In this document: piece after piece, positions 33,826-43,402 of the stretch
How positions within the stretch are numbered: the first letter of the stretch is position 1
Layout: each line of letters starts with the position of its first letter
Origin: Gracilariopsis chorda
Lineage: Eukaryota > Rhodophyta > Florideophyceae > Gracilariales > Gracilariaceae
DNA: 64,000 nt
Assembly (NCBI GenBank): GCA_003194525.1
Contig: NBIV01000096.1
Span: 1-64,000, forward strand
Direction of reading: 5' to 3'
Position numbers and translations under genes: made by a program
The notes under the pieces: model-generated
Databases searched by the model: none
Seen by the model: the letters and a program-made list of their open reading frames with translations, nothing else
What the model was told of the DNA's origin: nothing

Positions 33826-34427
33826 ATGCCACCCCCAGCCGTTCACACCTGGAAGGCCCTCTAGAAGCAAGTGGTTTACATATGGATGAATACCCATTGG
33901 TGACTGGCACGAAAGTCATTTTAGACCAATCGGTTCCGATATACGTTCTAAAGCACAGTAGCTATAGGTTAAAAATCACCCTCAGGATTACTGCAAACCA
34001 CTTGGTGCCGACGGTAACCGTCCTGGACACTGGGGCGGGACCAAATCTGGTGAACGCCAACATCCTTTCCAGCGCAATCTTGAAGAGAGTACAGCCGTGT
34101 AACCTCAAGAACCAATCGGTAGATGCGAACAACCACCCGCTATCGGTTCGTGGAGCCATTGACCTGCTGGTAATTGTCGACACCTTAAAGATCCGCGTTA
34201 TGTTAATCCTTGTCTCCCAATTGGCCACCAAATGCATCTTGGGCATTACGTTTATAACCACCACTTACGGGCGATCTTCCCACTGTCTTGCACAGTCTTG
34301 TTCAATGAACGACCGCGACTTGCCATACTTGCTTGCCACAAGGGACCTCAAGAGTGGTTTGGTGAAGATGACCACTTACAACCCAGAGGTACGGTCTCCA
34401 AGAAGGTGCGGCTTTACAGAAGGGTAA
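33813..34427 (+). pseudogene. Retropepsin-like protease fragment
   Basis: Contains VTVLDTGAGPNLVNA (the D-T-G-A aspartic protease site, near 34018) and a hydrophobic LATKCILGITFI segment where the second conserved motif should be. It is in a different phase from gag. The following text in another phase (34430-34642) is the start of a pol linker. Confidence 0.75.
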
Positions 34428-34837
34428 CAATACCCCCGATGACCCAAATGGTTGTACCGGCTACCTGTCAGGAAAACGGGCTCATTTCGGTACAGAATCA
34501 TTCCCACTTTAACAACGTTAAAGACGAGTATGATATCGGCCACCAGTTTGCAACGGTTGCCATCGGCCTCGCAGTTGACCACGCATTTCTTGGCTACTGC
34601 AAACGGTTGAAACACCCTACCACAGGCTTGATGACTCCATGAAACAGCTCATGCGACTGGTGATTTTTGAACAATGTCAAAACACAAATCAAAAATTCGT
34701 AGGTACCAGCACCAAAAGGAAGACGGCGGTTTGCATTGTTTTCAATATCCGACTGCAGTGAAACCGATCTCACTCGCTTTCTGTTACAGCTTAGATGCAG
34801 TTAGAGAAAACTTGTGGGGTTGCTACACTCCATCTAG

Positions 34838-34901
34838 TTCCACTTTGACAACGTTAAAGAGGAGTATGATATCGGCCACCGGTTTGCAACGGTTGCCATC
34901 T
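34838..34901 (+). repeat. Partial second copy of the 34501-34566 segment
   Basis: CACTTTGACAACGTTAAAGA, AGTATGATATCGGCCACC and TTTGCAACGGTTGCCATC recur here with few changes from the first copy. A truncated second element or a tandem duplication ended here. Confidence 0.8.
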
Positions 34902-34923
34902 GCCCAGTCCAACGGAATTTCTC

Positions 34924-35715
34924 ATGGGTGCGTTCAGAGCAATTGAAATGGGAACCGAAGAAGTACGAAATGCTGGGGAAAGAGAAAAAGCAGCAGGAGT
35001 TGAAACTCGCTGGCAGAGAATTCAAGCGCTTCGTAACGCTGAGAAGGCTTGGTACCGTCAAAGTTCCAAGGAAGCCTCATTTCGTCACCGTAGGCGTAGA
35101 AAACGTCGGTTCAAAAATACCTACGTAACGTTTTCGGGAATTATTGAAGGATTATTGCAAGCAGTACGCACCACCAATGGAAATGCAGCGACGGCAACAG
35201 CTTTTCTCGAAAACGAGGAAGGTGTTGGATGTACCATTACACAGGAGAACACAGGAAGCGACAGCAAAGTCATCTTTTCGAAGTTGAAGGACATAAATCC
35301 TGGAATACGAACCTCAACTCGTGTGACAGAGACTAATGAAATCCGAGATCTTCCTTACTTTGTGTACCAGCTTTCAAAAGAAGGGGAATTGTTCGGAGTA
35401 CATCGTTTCAGACCAATCTGTAGAAAACATGTCCAAAGAACTACTTTGAGCAGTGCAAGGCTTCTTTGTATTCGATATAAGCCTCCGCACTCATGCAGAA
35501 CCGTGATTTCTGCCAATCTCTTTCTTTCTTCAATGATGTGGCAGACTTCGAGAAACTCTCCACACACACATGAGCTCAGCCCTGTCCAAAACGATATACG
35601 CTTAGCCAGATATCATTCCGCTATAATACCTATGGAAAGTAGGTTTAGGGAAAGGACTGCAAAGAGCATATTTCAGGGCGCAAAATTCCCTTGGAGTTAT
35701 TCGAAGCAACACTAG
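34924..35715 (+). CDS. Unrecognised basic protein, 263 aa
   Basis: An uninterrupted frame just upstream of the MULE. It has a charged helical N-terminus with a basic patch (HRRRRKRRFKNTY), then SGIIEGLLQAVRTTNGNAATA. No named domain. It may be the first part of the Mutator-like element, or a separate gene that the element inserted next to. Confidence 0.35.
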   Translation: MGAFRAIEMGTEEVRNAGEREKAAGVETRWQRIQALRNAEKAWYRQSSKEASFRHRRRRKRRFKNTYVTFSGIIEGLLQAVRTTNGNAATATAFLENEEGVGCTITQENTGSDSKVIFSKLKDINPGIRTSTRVTETNEIRDLPYFVYQLSKEGELFGVHRFRPICRKHVQRTTLSSARLLCIRYKPPHSCRTVISANLFLSSMMWQTSRNSPHTHELSPVQNDIRLARYHSAIIPMESRFRERTAKSIFQGAKFPWSYSKQH

Positions 35716-36004
35716 TCCCTTTACACAGCAGTACGTCTCCTTGTTCAGGAATAATATCCCCATTGCTTCTGGACAGTATTGAAAAGGCAGCGTGTGCACT
35801 TTCTGAGTGTAGAAAGGGAAGCACTAATGAGATGAGTACTTCTGGATACAGTGAAATCGTAGGAGCCCGAAGTATTGCTCCTACTAGTACCACTAACGGC
35901 AGAAAAACTTCACAATTTGGAAATGTGGACACAGACAAGTCTCTAATAGGAGTTAAGAACTTGGACTTGCGCGTCACATCAACACCGAGAAATAGAGAAC
36001 AGTA

Positions 36005-38926
36005 TTGGATGCGGTGGACAGCTCAGGTGCATGCTCCGATCGGAAAGGTGTTGATTTCAGTCCACCCTTTGATCTTGAAGAAATAAATGAGGAAAATTCA
36101 GAGTTGAGACCAAAGCAAGATGAACGGTCTGCGTATCCAGACAGCTCACATTCTGGAGAATATGAAGATGCCTCACTTCCTATAGACACATTTCTAGAAG
36201 ATGAGCAGCCTCCGGCGTACAAGCATTTTCAAAGCGAAGCACGTAGTGCGCCTCAACGTGAACTTGTGAAACACATGACTGAAGTAGAATCTGAAGATGT
36301 AAAACAATGTGAAACGGACAACTCAGACGGCTCATCATTTGGGATATGACGTATGAAGGAATGTGAAGCTCTCTTCAAGAGAGCACTCAGCTCGTACGTG
36401 TCAGGCTTACAAGAAAACGCCTTCGGTAGTACAGTACTGAAAGAAATTCAATTTATTGGCAATTGCTTTGGACACCAACTGCGCATTCTGGATTGTCCAT
36501 ATCATAAGCACATTCTCGCATCCACTGCTAGCCTAGACAATACTGATGGTGATTGGGTTCTTAAACGAGCATTGGCAGAATGCAAAATGCGGGGTTGCTC
36601 TTTCTAATTTGTCGTAAAAACGGTCGATACGCTTGCCGGCATGGATGACGACGATAGCACTGTCGATGGTTACAGATGCAGAATGAGGACTTGGTCTGAC
36701 AGTCATGAGCCGATCCGTGAGTTGACCATAGGCAGCCTACCGGTAGAGCTTCAAACAGAAGCTTTCAAGATGAAAAAAGAGCTTTATACTGCATTCAAAC
36801 ACATTATCGCACTATTGGAAGCAAAGTACAAGGTCTCAATCGATACAAAGGGCTTACACAATAAGATTTCGTATGCGAAAGGCGTGGATACCCAACTCCA
36901 GGAGAAGTGCATGAGACTTTGTAAGGAACTGATTGCGATCAGAGACGCAAACACCCAGAATCGGGTATTTCTCACATTTGGAGAGAAGAGGAGAATGGAT
37001 TCCGTGGCGTGGACGTATCGAAACTGGATGGATGACTACGCTCGATACGGATTTGTTCCCGGTAGAAGTATCGACTGCAAAGCCATATCCAATCGCTTGG
37101 GACTCCCGCTGCTGACCATTAATGGCAGAGCAAGCGATAACTGTGTGCTCACTTTCTTCATGGCTTTTATCTCTAATGGAACTGAAGAATGCTTTACGAG
37201 AATACTATCTCAGTTTCGTTCTAATATTCAAGCGTCCCCGGCGATGATCGCAATTGACCAGAGTATGCCATGTATGAACGCCACTAAGAAGTTCTTCCCC
37301 ACGTTATACATTGCCCTTGACGAGTTGCACCTGAATCAGAATCAACTCCGGAATTCTGGGAGCTGGTGCTCAAAGATCGGGTGCAAAGGCATGTCAGAAG
37401 AAATGTCAAGGGACCTTTTCAGACTGAAGCAAACAAGAACGGAAAGAAAATTCATTTCCAGGCAGAATGAGCTCGAAAGGAAGTCCTTTATGAGTTTCAA
37501 CAAGAACCGCCGCAGTGGTTTAAGTCTCTATATCAGAAAAATGCTGAAATGATCGTTGCGTACTATCGCAATCGATTTGTTCCCTTCGGTTTTATTTGCC
37601 AAGGGACAGGTTACACGGAATGCTCGAACTCTTCCTACCGTAGAAATATATTGCAACGCAAAGTATCATTGTGAAAGATACCCAGCGAGATGCTTCGATT
37701 AACCAACAGGAGCCGTAATAATCATTTCGCTTCTAGATCCAAAGTGTTGAAGCCTCAGAGCATCAAAAACCGGAAGATCACAACCTGTCAGCAGCCTATA
37801 CCGCAAGCAGTGCTTCATACGCTCATCATCGAGTACACCGCCTACTCTTTGCACAAATTCGTAGATCTAAGCGTCATTCCAAGTAGAAATTACGTCGTCC
37901 TCGACGTAAGCATTGAGCCCTTGAATGGTGCAAGATGAGCTGATACCAGATTTTATGATGACCATGTTCTAGAAACAGTAGTGGTGTTCTCCGTGAGATG
38001 GTCAGGAACATTACAACCAGGTCACGATACTTCGGAAACAGGAGCAGTCACAGCATCGGTGTACCAAGTGTTTTTCACGAACTTTGTCAATCGGAATTAC
38101 AATAGCGCTGTACCCCTTGTGGCATTGTGCACCTGTGGTCAACATGCTATGGCCGGATTTCCATGTCGACACATAGTTAGATGTGCAATCACGTACCCAG
38201 AGCTCCTAAACCAGAAACCGCAGTTAAAAAATTTTCTTGGCAGTCGAGGGCAGTTGGAGGCTCTTTTTGACTCCTATTGGAAAGTACACGATGACGAACA
38301 AGTATCCGGCGGAAGATTGGAAAAAACATGCGCAGGCCAGAAAACCAGATTCCAAAAGTGAGGCAGCCGAAACATTGGATGACGACAAATGCTGGAACAA
38401 AATTAGTTTGCAGATCCATGAAGAGGTAAAACCTTACTTGTCTTGGTCTAACGGACGGGCAATGTTTGATAAGATGCATCGCTTAGCAACAGATATCGGA
38501 CCAATCACACTTTGCAGCATTAAAATGATGTTAAAAACTTCAATACAAGCTCTTGCGAAAGGCCGAGCCCTAATTGTTCCTGCTAACCATGTTTATCTGA
38601 GTTCAGAGTTCAAAGAGATCTTGTCAGGCCGGAAAACGGATAATGATGAACTTGGTCGTATCATTCTAAATCCAAACATGAGTCTTACTCGCAACGAAAA
38701 GCGCCAAAGAGGATGCATGGAAGTAGTGAAGAAAGAACGCCATCTAGTTTCAGAGCAACGGCATCCTCGTGGGTCTCGGATATCTTCACAGAGTAGCGTT
38801 TTTGACGAGAAGAATGGATCGTCAATTTCCAACGAAGATGTCAATAATGCAATCGACAAATGTCTTTCAACCATTTGCAGTACAAACCATATAGCGGCCC
38901 AAAATGAAAAATGCCACAAACACTAA
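36005..38926 (+). pseudogene. Mutator-like (MULE) transposase, frameshifted
   Basis: The frame 36005-37490 is continuous apart from stops at 36347 (TGA) and 36605 (TAA). It encodes an acidic N-terminus, then the MULE DDE domain: WTYRNWMDDYARYGFVPG, GLPLLTINGRASDNCVLTFF, SNGTEECFTRIL, and IAIDQSMPCMNATKKFFPT containing a catalytic Asp. A phase change near 37490 leads to FICQGTGYTECSNSSYRRN, the equivalent of the conserved motif before the SWIM domain. The SWIM zinc finger follows at about 38130-38190: ALCTCGQHAMAGFPCRHIVR, CxC...CxH. A second shift near 38290 precedes a charged tail. It is a cut-and-paste transposase, now inactive. No terminal inverted repeats found by eye. Confidence 0.8.
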
Positions 38927-39087
38927 AACAGTGAAGTGCCAAGACTTAGTCATATAAACCCACAACTCCATAACACGAGAACGTACGTGCAATTCAAAAA
39001 AAAGAAAATTGATCAGAAGAGAGGGCAAGTCAACAGTCTGATGGGCAATTCAATCGAAGAGAAACAAACCCGAAGAAAGGTACGGGA

Positions 39088-39411
39088 AGAGACAGCTGTT
39101 GTGTAAGGTGATGAGAACTTTGATGGGAGGATAGCGATTGTTTGCAGTGAATGTGCAATGAGAAGCGTGAGTTAGCGTGTGCCTATCGTGCTTGCGAAGA
39201 CGGCTGCTGTGTAGGGTGAGGAGCACTGCGATTGGAAGAGAGCGATGGTTTGCTGTTATCGGGTACTGAAGAGCGTGCGTTAGTGCCCGATTTTTGGGCT
39301 TCCGAAGACGGCTGGTGAGTAGGGTGAGGAGCACTGAAATGGGGATAGAGCGATGGTTTGCCTCCATCGGGCACTGAAGAGCGTGCGACAGCGCGCGCTT
39401 TTTGCGCTTTG
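39088..39411 (-). repeat. Three 108-bp (36-codon) tandem repeats
   Basis: Units start at 39088, 39196 and 39304. The period is a multiple of three. On the minus strand one phase gives a Ser/Pro-rich repeat (KARAVARSSVPDGGKPSLYP, then KSGTNARSSVPDNSKPSLSS). Another phase gives ANHRS-PI-VLLTL. The minus-strand frame 39807-39280 reads through part of it, so this may be the tail of a Ser/Pro-rich repeat protein. Confidence 0.75.
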
Positions 39412-39770
39412 GAATCCAAAGTTGAGCGGCTGTGGCATGTGCGTCCCACGAGCCGCAGCAGAATGACTTGGCACAAGGTGAGTGGGTACATATCTACATG
39501 GGCGCTGTGGCAGGCTGAACTCTACGTTTTGGTTGGTGTGAATAAAATACGTTCTGTTGAGCTGTGGTGGTGGACCTCTGCGTACAGCTGAGGCTGAATT
39601 CTGTGCACTGATTGGTGGAAAATGTACATTTTGTACATTACGATTAACTTGTTCTGCACCTTCTCGAGCTCGAAAGATGCTTTCCTGAAATAACCCGGGA
39701 AGATTATCCAAGTGAAACAGTTGGTCATGGAGCAGCTGCCCGCGCAACAAAACTTGCTCTCGATAACGAA

Positions 39771-40923
39771 GTGGCCGAAGACGAGTACGTTGACGCCCAA
39801 GACTCATTTGCTGCTACGTTCCCAGTGACTACGAAGCGCTTCGCACAGTGCAGACACAATGCTTTAATGCTGTCTTTGGACAATGCATACAACCATGCAC
39901 ACATAACAGCCTTTGTGAACCGAGCGTTGGCTGTTCAATCCGAGATATCTGCTGAGGTAAAGATTGACGGAGTCGCACTATCGCTCGAATACCAGAATCG
40001 GGAGCTTTGTCGAGCATTGAATAGGGGTACTGGAAGGCATGGTGATGATATAACTGACAATGTTAGAGAATCCCTTATGGGAAGAGAGGTTGTGGACAGC
40101 ATTCCTGACTCTAGCGCCCCGGACTTCTTAATTGTTCGCGGTGAAGTATATATAACGAAAGAAGACTTGGATGAAGTGAACGAATCTCTTGAAAGATCAT
40201 ACAGCAATCCTCGAAATGCAGCCACTGGTGTCCTCAAGCACAAGAATCTCAGTAAAGGAAAGCGAAGACGGCTTCGATTTATTGCATATGAAAGTCAATG
40301 CAGTCGTGCACGAAACGACTAACACTTTTACTAGTCACTCTGAAACGTTGTCGAAGCTCTCCGGTTGGGGCTGTGGTGAAATGCCTAGATACGAAACTTG
40401 TGCCGCATTAGATGATGCGAAAGCGTTTGCGATTCGAATCGAAGAAGAAAGTTCTCAGTGGCCACTGGAGGTCAACGGCATCGTTTTCAAGTTCAACGAT
40501 TCACGAGCACGTGAACAGGCCGGTCATACCGCTTGTTCGCCTAGGAGGGCAATCGCGTATAAGTTCGCTGCCCAGTCAAGAGTCACAAGACTTGATGATG
40601 TGGTGATGCCAGTTTCGCGTGGGGGACTCATAACTCCCGTCGCCATTCTTGAACCTGTCAGAATTGATGGTGCGGTAACGTTTGCGTTCCAGTACATGTC
40701 CTTGGTGGTTCTTGGAGAGTGCTCATCTCTACGAATACCGTATGGTGAAGTTTTGATCATATCCAAGAAAAGAGTGCCCTCTTCCGGAACGCTTCCATCC
40801 CCAGTTACGCTCGCACTAAAGTCTGAAAACTTCAGTAAATCTGCGATAGCGTCCTATTCGAAATTAAGCTTGCCATTCGCCAGAGGAAGTGTATCGAATG
40901 AGGCATGTTCCCCAACGCATTGA
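39771..40923 (+). pseudogene. ligA: NAD+-dependent DNA ligase (LigA type), frameshifted
   Basis: The sequence follows the bacterial LigA core: HNALMLSLDNAYN, the adenylation motif AEVKIDGVALSLEY (KxDG), RGTGRHGDDITDNVR, LIVRGEVYI, YSNPRNAATGVLKHKNL and RLRFIAYES. A one-base shift near 40295-40310 leads to SHSETLSKLSGWG, VNGIVFKFND, RRAIAYKFAA and SRGGLITPVAILEPV at the start of the OB fold. The rest of the OB fold is degenerate. The Cys4 zinc, HhH and BRCT domains are not seen, and the N-terminal Ia domain is only weakly readable. The enzyme seals nicks using NAD+ instead of ATP. It is a bacterial enzyme, also known from a few large DNA viruses, and not a normal nuclear eukaryotic ligase. The AT/GC content is like that of its neighbours. 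Origin (bacterial or viral transfer, or an organelle-targeted gene) is open. Confidence 0.88.
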
Positions 40924-41135
40924 GCACAACCATGCAGAACTGGTTCCTCCAAACTTCCAGTCATGTGAGCCTCTCCTTTGACTTGTCCTTCAACAGAAAC
41001 AAACTTCTCTACCTCAAAGGTATCTAATATGTTGTTCCCATCAACTTCATGTGCATTTCTCAGCAACTCGGTTTGTGGTGGCAACTTTGCTGCAAGTTCG
41101 TCCAAGCTAATCTCGCATATGATCTTCAGGATCAC
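40854..41135 (-). pseudogene. TIC236/TamB-like (DUF490) fragment
   Basis: A minus-strand frame of ~93 residues contains VEKFVSVEGQVKGEAHMTGS, LEEPVLHGCAQCVGEHASFD and TLPLANGKLNFE. This follows the beta-rich TamB pattern 'GxAxxTGSLxxPxLxG...xLPLxxGxLNFE'. In plants and algae the TamB homologue TIC236 spans the plastid envelope space and links TOC and TIC. Only one repeat-sized piece is here, overlapping the 3' end of the ligase remnant on the other strand, so it is a fragment. The assignment rests on pattern alone. Confidence 0.4.
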
Positions 41136-41292
41136 GATCTGGCTGTGCGCCTATATTTTGAGTACATCAATGACAGAATTTCGTATATACAGTCATGATG
41201 ATATTAGCTGTGATGGGTGACCGGTGTAGGACTTTCAAATTCGAATTTACTGTGGACTACGAATAGTATAACAGCCCTGCAGAAAACAAGTC

Positions 41293-41952
41293 ATGCGTCG
41301 ATTTGGATCGCTTATCCGGACGACGTCTATGAGAACCCGTACACAAGATTACTCCCAACGCCCTCTTCAGTCCTCCAGTTCAATTCAACCCACCATGATC
41401 AACACTCCACCCCCCTCCGGCGTAACGGATAGTGCGAGAAGCATGGCACAAAGAATCGACAAACTCACCCCAAAGTCGCTCAATAGCGTGAAATCAATGC
41501 TCAAAAAAGTGGAGCAGCCGGTGAAGATGGCGGATTTTGAAGAATGGACTTCGAAGTTTGAAGCCGTTCTTCCAAAGATGGAAGCCGTTCTCCCGCAGTT
41601 TGAAGCCGTTTTCCCGAAGTTTGAAGCCGTTCTCCCGAAGTTCGACGAAATGTCTGCGACACTCAAACGTTTTCCGGAAGGTCTGACACAAATGAAAGAA
41701 AACATGGATCACTTGGGAAAGGATCTGGTGATGGTCAAGAAGCATATGACGTCTCATGCAAAGATCGTTAGGGGAGGTATGTCGAAACCAAACTTAAGGC
41801 AGTTTGTAAGTCCGGAACACTTTCACCGCCGCAAACGTGGTCGTGCCGAGATTCCCTACACTACGTCGCTTTCCTTTGAGATCGAGGATACTGCTGACAC
41901 CGTTTGTGTCTTCTGCAGGACTGCTGGAAAGCCGTGTCGCGCCCATGCGTAA
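41293..41952 (+). CDS. Intact 219-aa protein with EAVLPKF heptad repeats
   Basis: Uninterrupted from the ATG at 41293 (another ATG at 41395) to 41952. A Ser/Pro/Thr-rich N-terminus leads to a helical stretch. Four 7-residue repeats follow (EAVLPKM, EAVLPQF, EAVFPKF, EAVLPKF; DNA 41557-41640). Then comes KENMDHLGKDLVMVKKH (coiled-coil like), a basic segment, and a Cys-containing end (CVFCRTAGKPCRAHA). The repeats are nearly identical at DNA level, so they expanded recently. One of the few uninterrupted frames in the window. No family recognised. Confidence 0.55.
   Translation: MRRFGSLIRTTSMRTRTQDYSQRPLQSSSSIQPTMINTPPPSGVTDSARSMAQRIDKLTPKSLNSVKSMLKKVEQPVKMADFEEWTSKFEAVLPKMEAVLPQFEAVFPKFEAVLPKFDEMSATLKRFPEGLTQMKENMDHLGKDLVMVKKHMTSHAKIVRGGMSKPNLRQFVSPEHFHRRKRGRAEIPYTTSLSFEIEDTADTVCVFCRTAGKPCRAHA
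41557..41640 (+). repeat. Four 21-bp tandem coding repeats
   Basis: The unit TTTGAAGCCGTTCTCCCGAAG is repeated four times with 1-4 changes per copy. It encodes the heptads of the 219-aa protein. Confidence 0.9.
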
Positions 41953-42263
41953 GGTATACTATAGTACGACCATCAAGTAAATTGTTTTCCTTCCTTCCTA
42001 TCAATGATACTTGTCTTTCTCTCGCCCTCATTCAAACGCGGCGTGATCGAGAAGATGGAACGCATGCGCGGACGCAAGACGTGCACCGCCTGGCGGGCGT
42101 GGTGGCCCCCATTATGTCCTACTACCTGTCGTTTGCAATCTTGTTTGCTGATGCTTGGAGCGTCAGCTTCTCGTCGCTGCCGCTGCGATCGTTGACGTAG
42201 AAGCGTTGCGTTGTGCTCTTGTTTTTGTTTCTTTTTTCTTCATCGCTCTCTCCAACTCACACA
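41953..42263. other. No clear gene
   Basis: A plus-strand frame ending at 42200 has one hydrophobic segment (VAPIMSYYLSFAILFADAWS) but no recognisable family. Confidence 0.3.
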
Positions 42264-43402
42264 CTAGACGCGCGTGCCTCCGCAGACGGTCAGTGCAAGC
42301 GGTGCCTCCGCGCGCACGACCACTCTAATGTTTGACATTGAGTTCATCAGAGAATGCAAAAACCTCATGTCCTCAATATGGAACGTACATTTTTGATCAG
42401 ATGAAGTGTGGCATGGTTTTTCGTACTGTGAAAGGCCTTCAACTACAGAAGAATCATTCAAGTAGCGGTTCCTATACTCCCCAATAGCCTGTTTCAAGAC
42501 AATCTCCCGGTATTTTCAGATCACACGGCAGCCATATTCTTTGACAAACTGTTTCCAGAGCTCGGGTTTGTTTAGAATATGGTACCGTCTTATCTTGAAT
42601 CCAGGAATCTCTCCCTTCTGAGTCCCTCGGTCCATAAGTTCTTTTGCATACTTGTATGCTAGATCAGTATCTCGATGATACTCATGATGGTAAACAGGTT
42701 CACGTTTCTCCACCAGAAACTCGAATTGTGTGCGAAGCTCTGTTACGAAAGCTGTGCTACCAGAATGGCCCACGAACACCACAAGATATGTCTTCGCTCC
42801 GGAGCGTCGCACGCTTTTGGTGTGGTGCTCTGGCTTGTCCTTAGTGTCACCCGTGTCGAACGTCGTTATCTCTGGCTTTGTTTCTGATTTGGCCTCCAAG
42901 TTTGCCCCTGGCTTTGTCTCTGTCTGCATACTCGATGGCTCAGACTTCACCGGCTTCTCCTCTGGTTGTTTCGGCTTTGGTTCACCGTTTGGTGGTTGTT
43001 GTCTATCTTCGTTCGGTTTTTCTTGGTGCTGTTTCTTTTTTACTACCCGTAGTTCTTTTTTACTTTCTCGTTTGTGGGCTCTGCTGAAGGTTCGCCTTGT
43101 CAAGAGTTGGCGTTACTCATATCTTCTGTTCGAGGTTTTGATTGCTCTTCCTCACCTTCGGCCAGCGCCTGTGTTACTTCTGCATCCCATACAACGTCGT
43201 CTGAAATGTGTTCAAGGTTTAAATCACTGCTTTCATGCACTTCCGGAACTGGAGCAGCTTTGGCAAAGTTAGGATGTGCTTGAGAAGCGTTTCGTTCACC
43301 ACCCCATAATGACCAGTATTCATTCTTGTAAGATACTGTGAACAAAGCGAGCACAATAGGCACAGAAAGAATAAAGCCAAGCAAGCGTATGCAGATATTC
43401 AT
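42264..43402 (-). pseudogene. Membrane-anchored sulfotransferase, one frameshift and one TGA
   Basis: Minus strand, ATG at 43402. A type II signal anchor (residues ~4-24, LLGFILSVPIVLALFTV) is followed by an acidic stem. A phase change at 43100-43103 leads to a Lys/Pro/Glu-rich linker and the sulfotransferase fold. The 5'-phosphosulfate loop is TYLVVFVGHSGSTAF; then come RTQFEFLVEKREPVYHHEY and PGFKIRRYHILN. The segment GCRVI-stop-KYREIVLKQAIGEYRNRY then covers the 3'-phosphate-binding Arg. The stop (42516-42518) is TGA in phase, where related proteins have a bulky residue (VIW-K-Y-R), so TGG to TGA is likely. These Golgi enzymes move sulfate from PAPS to sugars, and red algae need them for sulfated galactans. 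The end of the sequence decays after ~42400. Confidence 0.75.

Larger units (their letters stand above)
31051..34642 (+). mobile_element. Truncated Gypsy-type element (gag-protease)
   Basis: An LTR end (...TTATACCACA, to 31393) is followed by a region with CTCTCCCGACCTAGG (31399-31413) that corresponds to the primer region of the element at 62.99 kb. Gag follows in one phase (32188-33825), then protease (33813-34427). No RT, RNase H or integrase follows. The 3' end is truncated, and 34501-34566 is partly repeated at 34838-34901. Confidence 0.75.

Noticed and set aside
39771..40923. Ligase as part of an endogenous large DNA virus
   Set aside because: No capsid, polymerase or packaging gene is nearby; the neighbours are host-gene remains and transposons, so viral origin is only one option.
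42730..43272. Plus-strand ORF opposite the sulfotransferase
   Set aside because: Composition is the mirror of the Lys/Pro-rich linker (Ser/Phe/Leu-rich antisense); no domain.
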